From contig CAVPDG010000024.1 in assembly GCA_963702535.1 (NCBI GenBank), positions 434,001-498,000 on the forward strand: a stretch of 64,000 nucleotides of DNA. The letters are read 5' to 3'. Below the pieces are notes generated by a model. It searched no databases and was not told where the DNA came from. It was given only the letters and a program-made list of their open reading frames with translations. Shown here piece after piece: positions 1 through 9,540 of this stretch; the first letter of the stretch is position 1; every line of letters begins with the position of its first letter. Source of the stretch: CAVPDG01 sp963702535 (GTDB lineage Bacteria > Chloroflexota > Anaerolineae > Anaerolineales > UBA4823). Made by a program: the position numbers and the translations under genes.

Positions 1-1261
1 GCAGCCATCCAGTCAGCGCCAGGGTCGTTTGTGCTGCATGGGCGTGACGATCCTGACATGGATATGCTGCTTGGAAGTGGGGCGGGTCTACTATGGGATG
101 GGGGGCACATCTGAACCGACATTCTGGGATTGGGATACCTGGAAACCGTGCCAGCCGACCAAACAGGATATGATCAACAATACCCGGGTGGGTCACGCCT
201 TGCCTAACATCGATTTTGTGCAAACTCTGTGCATGTCCGGCGACCAACCCACCAACGAGATCTTTTTCCACGACTTCGACGCCATCTTCCGCAACACACC
301 AAGCCCACGGTGATCAATATCCTCGAGCGGCCCTTCACCCAGCACCTGCTCGAGATGCTGGTTGCTGCATCGGGCGGCGAGAGCGCACTGCGTGAAAAAC
401 CATCTGCCCTGGGGATTATCACGCCCATCAGCCCGTTAAAGTTCCCGGTGATGAACGAGGGGATCATCGATGTCATCCAGGCTGGTGTGCCGGTGCTTGT
501 ACTCTCCTGGTCCCTTGATCGGGGCCACTGGTCCTGCTACGATAGCCGGCACAACCGTGCTGACCAATGCGGAGGTGCTGTTTGGTGTGGTTCTCACCCA
601 GCTTATCCAACCCGGGGCTAAGATCGTCCTCAAGCCGGACACGGATGTCTTCGATATGAAGACTACCCAGGTGACCTACGACAGCCCGGAGCAAAACCTG
701 GGCAAGGTGGCTGTGGTGCAGCTTGCCAAGCGCTATAACATCCCCATCTATGGTTTGGCTGGCGGCGTGGAGTGCAAGACCCCAGACGGGGAGGCGGCAG
801 CCGAAGCGATGATGGGTATGTTGATGAATGGACTGGCCGGCATGACCATGAACCAGAGCCTGGGTACGCTGGCATTTGGCTTGTACGGCTCGCCGGAGAT
901 GGTGGTGATTTGCGATGAGATCGCCAGTATGATCCGTCGCGTGCTGGATGGGATGCTGGTCAATGACGACACCCTGGCAGTGGATGTGATCCGCCAGGTA
1001 GGTCCCGGCGGCGATTTCCTGAGCCAGGATCACACGGTGCAGTATTTCCGCAAGGAATTGTGGTTCCCCAAGCTGTTCAGGCGCCAGACCATCGAGCAGT
1101 GGACCAATGCCGGCGGTAAGATGATCCACGAGGTCGCCCACGACCGGGTGCTGGAAATCCTTTCCAAGACGGGTCCGGTTAATTTGCCGGCAGGGGTAGA
1201 TGCCGAGCTGGAGCGTGCTTTCAACAAGGCGCGCCAGTGGTCTGCTGCACAGAACGGCTGA
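1..1261 (+). CDS. MttB-family corrinoid methyltransferase, 5' partial, frameshifted
   Basis: Members of the trimethylamine methyltransferase (MttB) superfamily move a methyl group from a methylated amine to a corrinoid protein. Three frames join into one protein: an N-terminal piece from base 1 with GRDDPDMD, a middle part with GGTSEPTFWDWDTW, then GPATIAGTTVLTNAEVL and the C-terminal TIM-barrel part. Frameshifts lie near 100, 297 and 510. The start lies before the window. No in-frame TAG is seen once the frames are joined, so it looks like a non-pyrrolysine member (the glycine betaine MtgB type) rather than true trimethylamine MttB, although the substrate cannot be read from sequence. It converges on the kinase gene. 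No corrinoid protein gene is visible, but one could lie upstream. Confidence 0.8.
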
Positions 1262-1357
1262 TAAACACGATGCTATCGCAGATCCGTAGGATTTCTGCAG
1301 GACAAGATGCCGAGCGGGCACGACCTGTCGGCATTTGATTTTCGATGGGTATTTTAT

Positions 1358-2862
1358 TCATGCCACCTGCCCCTTGCCGATGGCGCTGAAGGGCGGGTAG
1401 AGCGATTTGAAGTTGGCGTACGCCCGGTCGTACAGCTCGCGGAAATCCGGGTTGGGGGAGAACTCGTTGCCGCTCAGGCGGATCACCTTCTCCACCTCCT
1501 GGAAGTCCTTGTAGAAGCCCAGCCCGACGGCGGCGGTCATCGCCGCGCCGCGGGCGCAGGCGTCCAGCGGACCCTCCACCTGGCGCAGCTTGACGTTCGT
1601 CACGTCCGCCAGGATCTGCAGCCAGATCTTGCTCGCCGCTCCGCCGCCGATGACGTTCACGTCGCGCGGCGGGATGCCGGCTTTGTCGAGCGCGGCGAAG
1701 ATCCAGCGCATGTGGTGACCGATGCCCTCCAGGATGGCGCGCGCCATGTGCCATTTGGTGTGGTTCAGCCCCAGCATGGCAAAGCCGCCGCGCACCAGGT
1801 CGTCGTCCAGCGGGGAGCGCTCGCCCCACATCCAGGGCAGGAAGAGCAAGCCCTCCGCACCGGGGGGCGTCTCCAGCGCCTTGCGGTCCATGTAAGCGAA
1901 GATGTTGAGCCCAACTTTTGGGCGGCTTCGTGGTCTTCTTTGCCCATCAAGTTCTCGGCGAACCACTTCAGGCAGCCGCCGGCGTTATCCATCTCGCCGC
2001 CCAGCATGAAGGTGGTCGGGTCGCAGTTGGCGCTGGGAGCCAGCCCTTCGGCTTCCAGGTTGAGCTGTCGGTGGCGGCGAAAGCCCAGGCGCTGGTGCCC
2101 AGGTACAGGTGCACGCGCCCGGGGGAGATCGCCCCGGAGCCGATCTGGGCGCAAGCCACGTCGCCGCCGCCGCTGACCACCGGGATGCCTTCCACCAATC
2201 CCAGCTCCTCGGCAGCTTCGGCGGTGAGCTTGCCCACCACCTGCGTGGAGGGCATGAAGGGCGGCAGCATCTCTTCCGAGATGCCCATCACGCCCAGCAC
2301 ATCGCCCCACCAGCCCATCTCCCACGGGTTGAAGTAGGTGGTGGCGAGCGCCAGGGTCAGGTCGGTGCCGTACTCGCCGGTCATGCGAAATTGCAGCAGG
2401 TCTTTGCAGTCCAGGAACTTGTAGGTCTTGGCGAAGATCTCCGGCTCGTTGTTCTTGATCCACAGCACCTTGGCGCTGGGCGCTTTGCCGGTGATGAAGG
2501 GTAACTGGGTGATGCTCACCAGGTACTCGGCTTCCTTCTGGGCGCGCCCGTCGAGCCAGATCATCACCCGGCGCAGCGGCTTGCCGTCTTTATCCACCGG
2601 TACGGTGCCCACCATCTGGGCGTCCATGCTCATGCCCGCCACCTGGGTGGGCTGGATGCCGGCTTTTGCCATCATCTCGCGCGTGGTCTTGACGATAGCC
2701 GCCCACCACTCCTCGGGGTCCTGCTCGGCGCCACCGTCCGGGCTGTAGTAAACCTGGTAGCGACTTTCCGAAGCGGCGATGGACGCGCCCGGTGATGTCG
2801 GTGAGGGCGGCTTTCACGCCGCTGGTGCCCAGGTCGTGAGCGATCAGGTATTGTTCGGACAT
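1358..2862 (-). CDS. FGGY-family carbohydrate kinase (xylulokinase-like), frameshifted
   Basis: This is an ATP-dependent kinase of the FGGY family, which phosphorylates sugars or polyols. The N-terminus has the phosphate-1 motif HDLGTSGVKAAL. The middle has GGGDVACAQIG, whose Asp is the usual catalytic base, and the C-terminus has the adenosine motif VIGGGAASKIW. Frameshifts near 2800, 2060 and 1920 split about 500 residues, the usual family length. The start has AAGGAG upstream, and the gene begins 11 bp after the stop of the PLP lyase gene, so the two are probably cotranscribed. It resembles XylB, but no xylose isomerase is present. The neighbours point to an amino-alcohol or polyol substrate instead, which is inference. 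Confidence 0.85.
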
Positions 2863-2873
2863 AGGTTTGCTCC

Positions 2874-4278
2874 TTAAACTTCAAAGACGATATCCAGCAG
2901 CCCCTTCAAGAACTCCGCCACGGCGCCTTTCGTATAGACGTTGCTGGTCATGCCGTAGACAGGGGTCATGGAGCCGGTCATGCCGGGGTGAGCCTTGACG
3001 TATGCCACCGCCTCGCGCAGGTCTGCCACCAGGCGCTCGGCGAAGCTCTGCTCGGCGTGGCGCACCGTCAGTGCGATGTGCAGGGCAGGCGGATGCTGCA
3101 AGCCGTTCAGGCTCCAGCCCTTCTTGCCCATGTAGTCCGAGACGGCGTAGATATCCAGCTCATCGGAGCCGAAAGCAATGACGAAGAGCGGATCTCCCAG
3201 CAGGTGCAGCTCGGGGATGCTGCGGATGCCGGCTTTGATAGCGTCCGCCGATTGCAGGATGCGCCGCGTGGCATCCAGGTAGCCCTGCTCGCCGGTGGAG
3301 ATCATTGCCGCCCAGCAGGCGGCGCTCAGCGCGCCGGGGCGGCTGCCCGCCAGGGTGGGGGAGAAGTACAGCCCGCCGGGCCATTCGGTGGTAGTGTAGA
3401 ACTGGTAGTGGCGCAGGTTGCGCCCGCGGTACATCACCACCGAGGTGCCCTTGGCGGCGTAGCCGTACTTGTGCGTGTCGCAGGACATCGAAGTGACCCC
3501 CGGCAGGCGGAAGTCGAAGGGCGGCACCGGGTAGCCCAGCTTCTCCGCCCAGGGCAGGACGAAACCGCCCAGGCAGGCGTCGGTATGGAAGCCGATCCCG
3601 TGCGCCCGCGCCAGCTCGGAAAGCTCCTCGATCGGGTCGATGATGCCGTGCGGGAAGGGCGGCGAGGAGCCAACGATGACCGCCGTGTTGGGGGTGATGG
3701 CCGCCTCGGTTGCCTTGACATCGGCGCGGAAATCCTCTCCCACCGGGACGCGGATCATCTTGATGTCGAAGTACTGCGAGGCTTTGTCGAAGGCGGCGTG
3801 AGCGGTGGTGGGCACGATCATCTCGGGCTCGGCAGATGCCTTTTTCTGCACGTGCCCGATCGCGGTAGGTCTTCATCGCCAGCAGGATGCTCTCCGTGCC
3901 GCCGGAAGTCACCGTGCCGACGATCTCGTCGCCGGCTTTATCGGCGTTGAGCATGTTGGCGGTCATCGAGACGATCTCCGCCTCGAACTTGACACCCGAG
4001 GGCCACACGTCGAAGTGCAGCGGGTTGGTCTGCGAGTTGATGGCGTAGACCTGGTTCTGGAAGTCGATGTGCTCCTGCCCGCCGTGGTACACCGCCCCGG
4101 AGACGTAGCCATCCCGCCACTTGTGTTCCTCGCGGGCGAAGAAATCTTCCATCTCGGCGATGATCTCATCGCGCGGGCGTCCCACCTCTGGCAGGCGGGC
4201 GAAAGTCTCGAACTCTTCCTGGTAGGGCTTGATGCTGCGGCGCAGCTCGGAAATGATCTCGTTTACGTCCATATCCAT
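2874..4278 (-). CDS. Sphingosine-1-phosphate-lyase-like PLP-dependent enzyme, frameshifted
   Basis: This is a fold-type I PLP enzyme of the group II decarboxylase / S1P lyase family. The motif DTHKYGYAAKGTSVVMY carries the Schiff-base lysine and matches the S1P-lyase signature. VTSGGTESILLAMKTYRDRA binds the cofactor phosphate, and HTDACLGGF holds the Asp that pairs with the pyridine nitrogen. The length is about 467 residues, like soluble bacterial S1P lyases. There is one frameshift near 3850. S1P lyases cleave phosphorylated amino-alcohols into phosphoethanolamine and an aldehyde. The adjacent kinase and FLVCR-like carrier fit a pathway of uptake, phosphorylation and C-C cleavage. Glutamate or tyrosine decarboxylase activity is a less likely alternative. 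Confidence 0.8.
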
Positions 4279-4287
4279 TCTCCTTGG

Positions 4288-5508
4288 CTACTGCCCCTGC
4301 GCCATCATCTTCAATTCTTTCATCAAATACAGCATCACCGCGCTCAACGCTGTCGCTACCACCAGGATGATCATCGAAGTGGCAAAAGAGCCGGAGGCTT
4401 GAGCCGAGAGCCCCATGCCGGTGATGGCGATCACCGAGAGCTGCCCCGCCAGGGTCATCAAGCCGCCCGAGGTGCCTTCCGGCGCCGGGTAGCAGATCTC
4501 CGTGCCGTACTGCAGCGCCACCGGTATCAAGCCCATCATGAACAGCCCCAGCAGGAAGGTGTCGATCGCCAGCAGGGCGAAATTATTGATGAAGGTGAAC
4601 AGCAACAGGAAGGGGATCATGGCGACCAGCCCCACCATGAAGACCGGCTTGCGCTTGCGCAGGCGGTCGGAGAAGGGCGGCAGGATGAAGACGCCCACGA
4701 TGCCGCCGATCATCAGCAAGCCGCCGATGACGCCCGCCTGACCCACGTCCATGCCGCGCGGGCGCACCATCATCTCTACGTAAGTGGATAAACCATTGAA
4801 GATGGCGTTGACCACGAACAGGATGAATGCCAGCAGCCAGAAATCGCGCATCTTGAGCACGTGCTTGAAGCCTTCCCACATCACCACCCGTTCCTCGTAG
4901 CCGGCAGGCGTTGGCGGGTGGTCGCGGGCGAAGAGCAGGAACAGCACAGCCGAGATCGCCCCCAGAATGCCGTAGATCAGCATGGTGGTGCTGAGGCTGG
5001 AAGACTGCACCAGGAAGGGCGTCGCCATCTGCCCGATGACGATGCCCAGGAAGGGTGCTACCGCGCCTAAACCGATGACCGTGGCGCGCTCGCCCAGCGG
5101 GAACCAGTTGGCAGCCATCTTGGTGCCGGAGTTCAAGAACAGCGGTTGGGCGATGGCGATACCGATGGTGCCGATCAGGGCGGCGGTGTAGCTATCCGTC
5201 CAGATGCCGCGCACCATGCCGAAGACGCCCATCAAGATGGCGCCCAGCCCCACAGCCTTCTTGAAGCCCCAGGTGTCGATTGCCCAGGAAGCCGGGATCG
5301 CCAGCGGGATGTAGATATACATGAAGAGCATTGCCAGAAAAGCGATCTCCAGGTCGGAGACGCCGTACTGCTCGGCTGCCAGCCCGGTGATGGGCGCGTA
5401 GCAGATCCAGAAGATCTGCATCGTCAGGCTGATGAACATGAAGGTCAGCAGCACCACCCAGCGGTAGCCATAGATTTTGATCTCTTGCGTTGCAGCGGAA
5501 ACGGACAT
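4288..5508 (-). CDS. MFS transporter, FLVCR-like
   Basis: This is an intact 406-residue major facilitator with about 12 membrane segments. The N-terminal half (YRWVVLLTFMF, then IPLAIPASWAIDTWGF, then AQPLFLNSGTKMAANWF) and the C-terminal YGTEICYPAPEGTSGG resemble the FLVCR/MFSD7 carriers. Human members of that family carry choline and ethanolamine. It ends 9 bp before the PLP lyase gene and appears to be the first gene of a leftward operon with the lyase and kinase. The substrate is inferred, and a sugar or organic anion cannot be excluded. Confidence 0.8.
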   Translation of the reverse strand: MSVSAATQEIKIYGYRWVVLLTFMFISLTMQIFWICYAPITGLAAEQYGVSDLEIAFLAMLFMYIYIPLAIPASWAIDTWGFKKAVGLGAILMGVFGMVRGIWTDSYTAALIGTIGIAIAQPLFLNSGTKMAANWFPLGERATVIGLGAVAPFLGIVIGQMATPFLVQSSSLSTTMLIYGILGAISAVLFLLFARDHPPTPAGYEERVVMWEGFKHVLKMRDFWLLAFILFVVNAIFNGLSTYVEMMVRPRGMDVGQAGVIGGLLMIGGIVGVFILPPFSDRLRKRKPVFMVGLVAMIPFLLLFTFINNFALLAIDTFLLGLFMMGLIPVALQYGTEICYPAPEGTSGGLMTLAGQLSVIAITGMGLSAQASGSFATSMIILVVATALSAVMLYLMKELKMMAQGQ

Positions 5509-5609
5509 GATGGAACTCCTTGTTGGATAGAGAGTAGAGAATTGAGAGCGGAGATGTCAGTAATGTAGATCAGGTCAATATCACCTCCTGTAAGAGAAAA
5601 AACGATATC

Positions 5610-5690
5610 ACCACAGATTCACAGAGTTCACAGAGAAAAAGATAAATTCTGAGATTAATGAAAACTCAGTGTTCTCTGTGGCTCTGTGGT
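5610..5690. repeat. Imperfect inverted repeat of the CACAGAG type
   Basis: The left arm starts ACCACAGATTCACAGAG at 5610 and is matched in reverse by TTCTCTGTGGCTCTGTGGT at 5672-5690. The repeat lies between the MFS and GntR genes. Short CACAGAG-rich palindromes of this kind are scattered between genes in many environmental genomes. It may act as a transcript end or a mobile palindrome. Confidence 0.6.
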
Positions 5691-5714
5691 TAATTTGTAT
5701 TGCATCTCCCGCGC

Positions 5715-6465
5715 TCATCCAATTTCCTTGTACTCGATGACGAACTGGTACTGGTCGGCGCGGTAGATGGAGATGGTGAACTCCATGATCTGCCCGCTCT
5801 GGTCGCGCGCCGTGCGCTTGTAGCGCATCACCGGCGCCGCGGGCTCGATCTCGAGCAGGGCGGCATCCTCTTTAGAAGCGGGCTCCGCTACGAAGCGGTC
5901 GCGCGACTGCGCCGGGCGGACACCATACTCCTGCTCCAGGATAGCGTAGATCGAGCGGTCGGTCAGGTCCATGTGCAGCAGGTCCGGGAAGCGGGCGTAA
6001 GGGTGGTAGGTGGTCTCGATCACGATGGGGGTGTTCTGGGCGGAGCGCAGGCGGCGGATCTCCACCAGCGGCGTCTCCACCTCGACCTGCAGCTCGTGCA
6101 TCGCCTCGCCGCCTGCCGGCACGAGCCCCTGGCTGAGCACGCGGCTGCGCACGCTCAAGCCCTTCGCGCGCCAGGTCCTCCGTCAGGCCGCGCAGCCGGT
6201 CGCGCAGGATGGGCACCTGGCGGCGCGGCGGGGCGACGGTGGTGCCGAGCGCCCGGCGCCGCACCAGCAAGCCTTCGCCGGTCAGGTCGTTGAGCGCCTG
6301 GCGCACCACGATGCGGCTCACGCCCCATTGCTTGGCGAGGGACATCTCGCTCGGCAGCGGGTCGCCCGGGTTGAGCGCGCCGCTCTCGATCTGCCCGCGC
6401 AGCCATTCTTCGATCTGGTAGTAGTAGGGGATGCGGCTGGTCTTGTTGAGGTGAAAGGGTTGCAC
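5715..6465 (-). CDS. GntR/HutC-family transcriptional regulator, frameshifted
   Basis: The first 75 residues form a GntR winged helix (YYQIEEWLRGQIESG, then PLPSEMSLAKQWGVSR). The C-terminal part is a UTRA ligand-binding domain ending in FTISIYRADQYQFVIEY. One frameshift near 6150 separates them, and the joined length is about 249 residues, normal for HutC types. It starts with GTG at 6465. It lies directly upstream of, and in the same direction as, the MFS-lyase-kinase genes, so it probably controls them. The effector is likely a pathway intermediate. Confidence 0.85.
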
Positions 6466-6640
6466 GCCGACCTGCCTAAAGGTACTGAGTTACGCAGTTG
6501 AAGTGGTGTACCCTTCTTCGAGCTGCGTCGGCTTAAGATATATTGTTATAACATTGGAGTATTATGGAACGTTTTTTTCTTGCTGTCAACAGGTTTTCGC
6601 TGATCCAGCGGGTGATTTTTTCCACAAGTTGGATTTCCCC

Positions 6641-6669
6641 TTGCAAATTCTCGGATGATGCGGTATATT
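6641..6669 (+). promoter_or_regulatory. Promoter of the arsR-CDF operon
   Basis: TTGCAA at 6641 and TATATT at 6664 are separated by 17 bp, and the metal-regulator operator follows immediately. The expected start point falls inside that operator. Confidence 0.65.
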
Positions 6670-6673
6670 CTAT

Positions 6674-6693
6674 GATTACTTGAGCAAGTAATC
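6674..6693. promoter_or_regulatory. ArsR/SmtB-type operator
   Basis: GATTACTTG and CAAGTAATC form a perfect 9-2-9 inverted repeat between the -10 element and the arsR start codon. Position and form fit autorepression by the ArsR-family protein encoded 8 bp downstream. Confidence 0.7.
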
Positions 6694-6700
6694 AACTATC

Positions 6701-6988
6701 ATGGACGAGCACACCGCCTATCACCTCTCCAACCTCTTCCGCGCCCTCAGCGACCCGACCCGCGTGCGCCTGATCGCCCTCATCCTGGATGGCGAGCAGA
6801 GCGTCGGCGCCCTGGCTGAGCAACTCGGCATGACCGAGTCCGCCATCTCGCACCAGTTGCGCGGCTTGCGCCTGCAGCGCATCGTGCGCGCCCGCAAAGA
6901 CGGGCGCCAGGTGTACTACTGCCTGGATGACGAGCACGTGGCTGCCCTCTTCCGCCAGGGGCTGGAGCACATGGAGCACGCCGCTTGA
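6701..6988 (+). CDS. ArsR/SmtB-family metal-responsive repressor (CzrA-like)
   Basis: This is a 95-residue winged-helix repressor with HTH MTESAISHQLRGLRLQRIV. The last helix carries D77, H79, H90 and H93, which is exactly the spacing of the alpha-5 zinc/cobalt site of CzrA (D-x-H, then 10 residues, H-x2-H). The alpha-3 cysteine box of arsenic and cadmium sensors is absent. Its stop overlaps the TTG start of the CDF exporter, so the two are translationally coupled. It probably lifts repression of the exporter when zinc or cobalt rises. Confidence 0.9.
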   Translation: MDEHTAYHLSNLFRALSDPTRVRLIALILDGEQSVGALAEQLGMTESAISHQLRGLRLQRIVRARKDGRQVYYCLDDEHVAALFRQGLEHMEHAA

Positions 6989-7932
6989 CCCATACCCACC
7001 CGCACGATCACACCCATGCGCACTTCGGTGAGATCGCCAGGCAGACAAGCTCGCGCCTGGCGATTGCTCTTGCCATCACCCTGGCTTTCGTCGTCGTGGA
7101 AGCCATCGCCGGTTATTACGCCAACTCGCTGGCGCTGCTCTCCGACGCCGGGCATAACCTGACGGATGTCTTTGCCCTGTGCCTGTCTTGGGTCGCCATC
7201 CGCCTCAGCCAGCGACCATCCAGCGACCGGCACACCTATGGCTTTCACCGCGCCGGCATCTTGGCCGCCCTGATCAACTCGCTGACCCTGATCCTGATGT
7301 CGTTATGGATCTTTTACGAGGCTTACCAGCGCCTGGTCTCTCCGCCTGAAGTGCAGGCGGGAGCTGCTCGTGCTGGTCGGCGCCCTGGCGCTGGCGGTCA
7401 ACCTGGGCACGGCGCTGCTCATCCGCCGCGGCTCCGAGCAGGACCTCAACTTGCGCGCCGCTTTCGTGCACCTGATGGGCGACGTCTTCACCACCGCCGG
7501 CGCCATTCTCGCTGGCGTGGTCATTTTCTTCACCGGCTGGTATTGGATGGACGCCCTGGTCAGCATCCTGATCGGCGGGTTGATCTTGTGGAACGCCTGG
7601 AAGATCCTGCGCGAAACAGTCGATATCCTGCTCGAGTCCACGCCGCGCGATGTGGACATGGAGAAGCTCGTGGCAGATATGCGCGGCGTGGAGGGGGTGC
7701 GCGGCGTGCACGACCTGCACGTGTGGAGCATCAACCAGAGCCTGCGCACGCTCTCGGCGCACATCGTCACCGACGACCAGGCGATCAGCGCCGGGGCAGC
7801 TTTGCAGCGCGGCTTGAACGAGCTGCTCGCCCACAATACGGCATCGCCCACGCCACCCTGCAGCTCGAGTGCGCCGACTGCCCGCCGGGCTGCGCCTATG
7901 GCGGGGGATTATTCCCGCAAAAACAGGTCTGA
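6985..7932 (+). CDS. CDF-family zinc/cation efflux transporter, frameshifted
   Basis: This cation diffusion facilitator expels Zn2+ or a similar metal in exchange for protons. The N-terminus is His-rich (HTHPHDHTHAH). Membrane helix 2 has SDAGHNLTD and helix 5 has HLMGD, the His/Asp sites of zinc-selective CzcD/ZitB types. The C-terminal cytoplasmic domain contains VHDLHVWSI. Two frameshifts, near 7355 and 7835, compensate each other. The TTG start overlaps the arsR stop. The final codons, PQKQV and stop, lie inside a 23-bp hairpin. Confidence 0.9.
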   Translation: MTHTHPHDHTHAHFGEIARQTSSRLAIALAITLAFVVVEAIAGYYANSLALLSDAGHNLTDVFALCLSWVAIRLSQRPSSDRHTYGFHRAGILAALINSLTLILMSLWIFYEAYQRLVSPPEVQAGAARAGRRPGAGGQPGHGAAHPPRLRAGPQLARRFRAPDGRRLHHRRRHSRWRGHFLHRLVLDGRPGQHPDRRVDLVERLEDPARNSRYPARVHAARCGHGEARGRYARRGGGARRARPARVEHQPEPAHALGAHRHRRPGDQRRGSFAARLERAARPQYGIAHATLQLECADCPPGCAYGGGLFPQKQV

Positions 7933-7965
7933 GCCAGTTACGCTGGCTCAGACCTGTTTTTGCGG
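7915..7965. terminator. Bidirectional terminator with a perfect 23-bp stem
   Basis: Arms 7915-7937 and 7943-7965 are perfectly complementary around a 5-nt loop, with a run of five T on each strand. Both converging genes end inside it. Confidence 0.9.
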
Positions 7966-8372
7966 TGATTTCTTTCGCACAGCCACCGCCGTGAGCGCCG
8001 CCGCCAGCGCCAGGGCAATCGCCCCCGGCAAATACAACCCCCCAACGCTGAAGCCCAGCATAAAGCTGCCCACCAGCGCCAGCATGGCAAGGATGATCAA
8101 TTCTGCCAGGGCGCCTTTCCAGGCGGCGATCCCCCCGCCCACCAGCAAAGCGCTGAAGGCGAGCACGATCAGCACCGATACCGGCTCAGCCGCCGTGCGC
8201 CACGGCTGGCTGCCGCTGACGGTTTGCGTTTGGCTCGCCTCTCCCTGCACGCTGAGCTGGTCGTGCTGGTATAGGAAACCCGGGCGAACGCCAGCAGGTA
8301 GACGGGAACGGCAATCCCCCACACGATGATGGCGATCGCCAGGATGCGGATGATCATTTGCAGGGCTTTCAC
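7948..8372 (-). CDS. Small membrane protein, frameshifted
   Basis: The protein has about 140 residues and is not recognised. It begins with a GTG preceded by GAGGAG and one membrane helix (MIIRILAIAIIVWGIAVPVYL). After a frameshift near 8270 it continues with three more hydrophobic segments and ends KKSPQKQV. The last five residues equal those of the converging CDF protein because both are encoded by the shared hairpin. The function is unknown. Confidence 0.6.
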
Positions 8373-8487
8373 GCACTGCTCCTCACGCCGGGGATGGAAA
8401 GCTCGGCTTGCCGTACTGAGCCTTTCAGCGTGATTATACGCCCCAAACCAGTGAAATCTTCTCGCTCTTCGAAAAAATGAAGCTCCT

Positions 8488-9540
8488 TTATCCCGCGGGC
8501 TGTGTCGGACCGGCGGGTTTTGCCTTACCTTTGCGCCGGTGGCGTGCAATCAGCCAGACCACCAACGCAACCACAGCGAAGGGCAGCAACAGCGGCAGGA
8601 AAACTACCCCCAGCCACACCGTAATCTGCGCCAGGGCACGGCTGACCGTCACCAGCGAGCCGCTGGCTTCATTGATGGTCGGCGCAATGCTCCACGGTGT
8701 GGGCGTGGGCGTGACCGTCGGCGTCAGCGTGGGGGTAGGTGAGGGGGTCACCGTGGGCGTGGGCTGGATGATCTCCGGCTCGATGTTGATCGTCAGCGTG
8801 GAGTAAGCTGCCCGGTCGAACAGGTAGTTCATGCGTCCCTGCACCTGCTCGATCTGGTCTTCCACCTCGGAAAGCTGCTGGTTGACCTCCAGGGCTTCCT
8901 TCACCGTCTTTGCCTGTACCAGAAACTCGCGGATGCGGTCGCGCGTGGCTTCCAGGTTCTTCAGGCGCGATTCGAGGTCTACGTACTCGTCGGTCACATC
9001 CTGTCCGCTGGCGTTTTCGTCCAGGACGCGGATGGCAAGCTCTCGCAGACGGCGTAATGCCTGCTCGAAGCGGTCAACCGGCACAGCGATGGTCATGGTG
9101 ACGAACTTGAAATTCTCCCCGTAGGGCGCTTCATACCAGGCGCGCGAGCTGACGATATAGCCGCCCAGGTCATCCACCACCTGCGTGGCGCGGTCCAGGG
9201 CGACATCCGTGTCCTTGACCAGCAGCTTGATCTCCCCGTCCTTGATGATCAGGCGGGCGCGCCCGGCGGCTTCTTTCTCTCCCCCGGCAGCCTTGGAATA
9301 CTCTACTACCGTCGCGGCTGGCGCCTGATCGGCCTGCCCTTCTGCCGGCGGCTGCGCTGCCTGTACTTCGACAACGACGGTTTGGACGACTTCCACCGGT
9401 ATTTCGACAACAGCGCGAGCTTCGGTGGCAGCCGCGGCTTCCATGCTCACTTCCCTTGTCGGCGCGGCAGAACACGCAGCGATGCTGCTGGCGGCGACCA
9501 GCAGCAGCCCGGCGAATAAAGCGAGCTTATTGGTGTTCAT
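8488..9540 (-). CDS. DUF4349 lipoprotein
   Basis: This is an intact protein of about 350 residues. A signal peptide with a lipobox-like SSIAAC is followed by an Ala/Val-rich stretch, then a DUF4349 domain (KDGEIKLLVKDTDVALDRA, then GGYIVSSRAWYE). A coiled coil (LEATRDRIREFLVQAKTVKE), a Pro/Thr linker of TPTVTPSP type and a C-terminal membrane helix with a basic tail complete it. GGAGGAG precedes the chosen ATG. DUF4349 proteins are anchored envelope proteins of unknown role. With a lipid at one end and a membrane helix at the other, the protein could loop outside the membrane. Confidence 0.85.
   Translation of the reverse strand: MNTNKLALFAGLLLVAASSIAACSAAPTREVSMEAAAATEARAVVEIPVEVVQTVVVEVQAAQPPAEGQADQAPAATVVEYSKAAGGEKEAAGRARLIIKDGEIKLLVKDTDVALDRATQVVDDLGGYIVSSRAWYEAPYGENFKFVTMTIAVPVDRFEQALRRLRELAIRVLDENASGQDVTDEYVDLESRLKNLEATRDRIREFLVQAKTVKEALEVNQQLSEVEDQIEQVQGRMNYLFDRAAYSTLTINIEPEIIQPTPTVTPSPTPTLTPTVTPTPTPWSIAPTINEASGSLVTVSRALAQITVWLGVVFLPLLLPFAVVALVVWLIARHRRKGKAKPAGPTQPAG

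Noticed and set aside
1..620. Pyrrolysine read-through in the methyltransferase
   Set aside because: The early stops are in frames abandoned at frameshifts, and conserved sequence continues in another frame. No amber codon lies within the joined frame.
473..1321. Long open frame antisense to the MttB-family gene
   Set aside because: Its product is His- and Gln-rich without family features. It is the shadow of a clearly conserved gene in a GC-rich genome.
1358..2862. Xylose utilisation operon
   Set aside because: No xylose isomerase or pentose transporter is present. The neighbours are a PLP lyase and an FLVCR-like carrier.
7355..7835. Programmed frameshifting in the CDF gene and others
   Set aside because: There is no common slippery sequence, the shifts go in both directions and occur in most long genes, which fits sequence error better.
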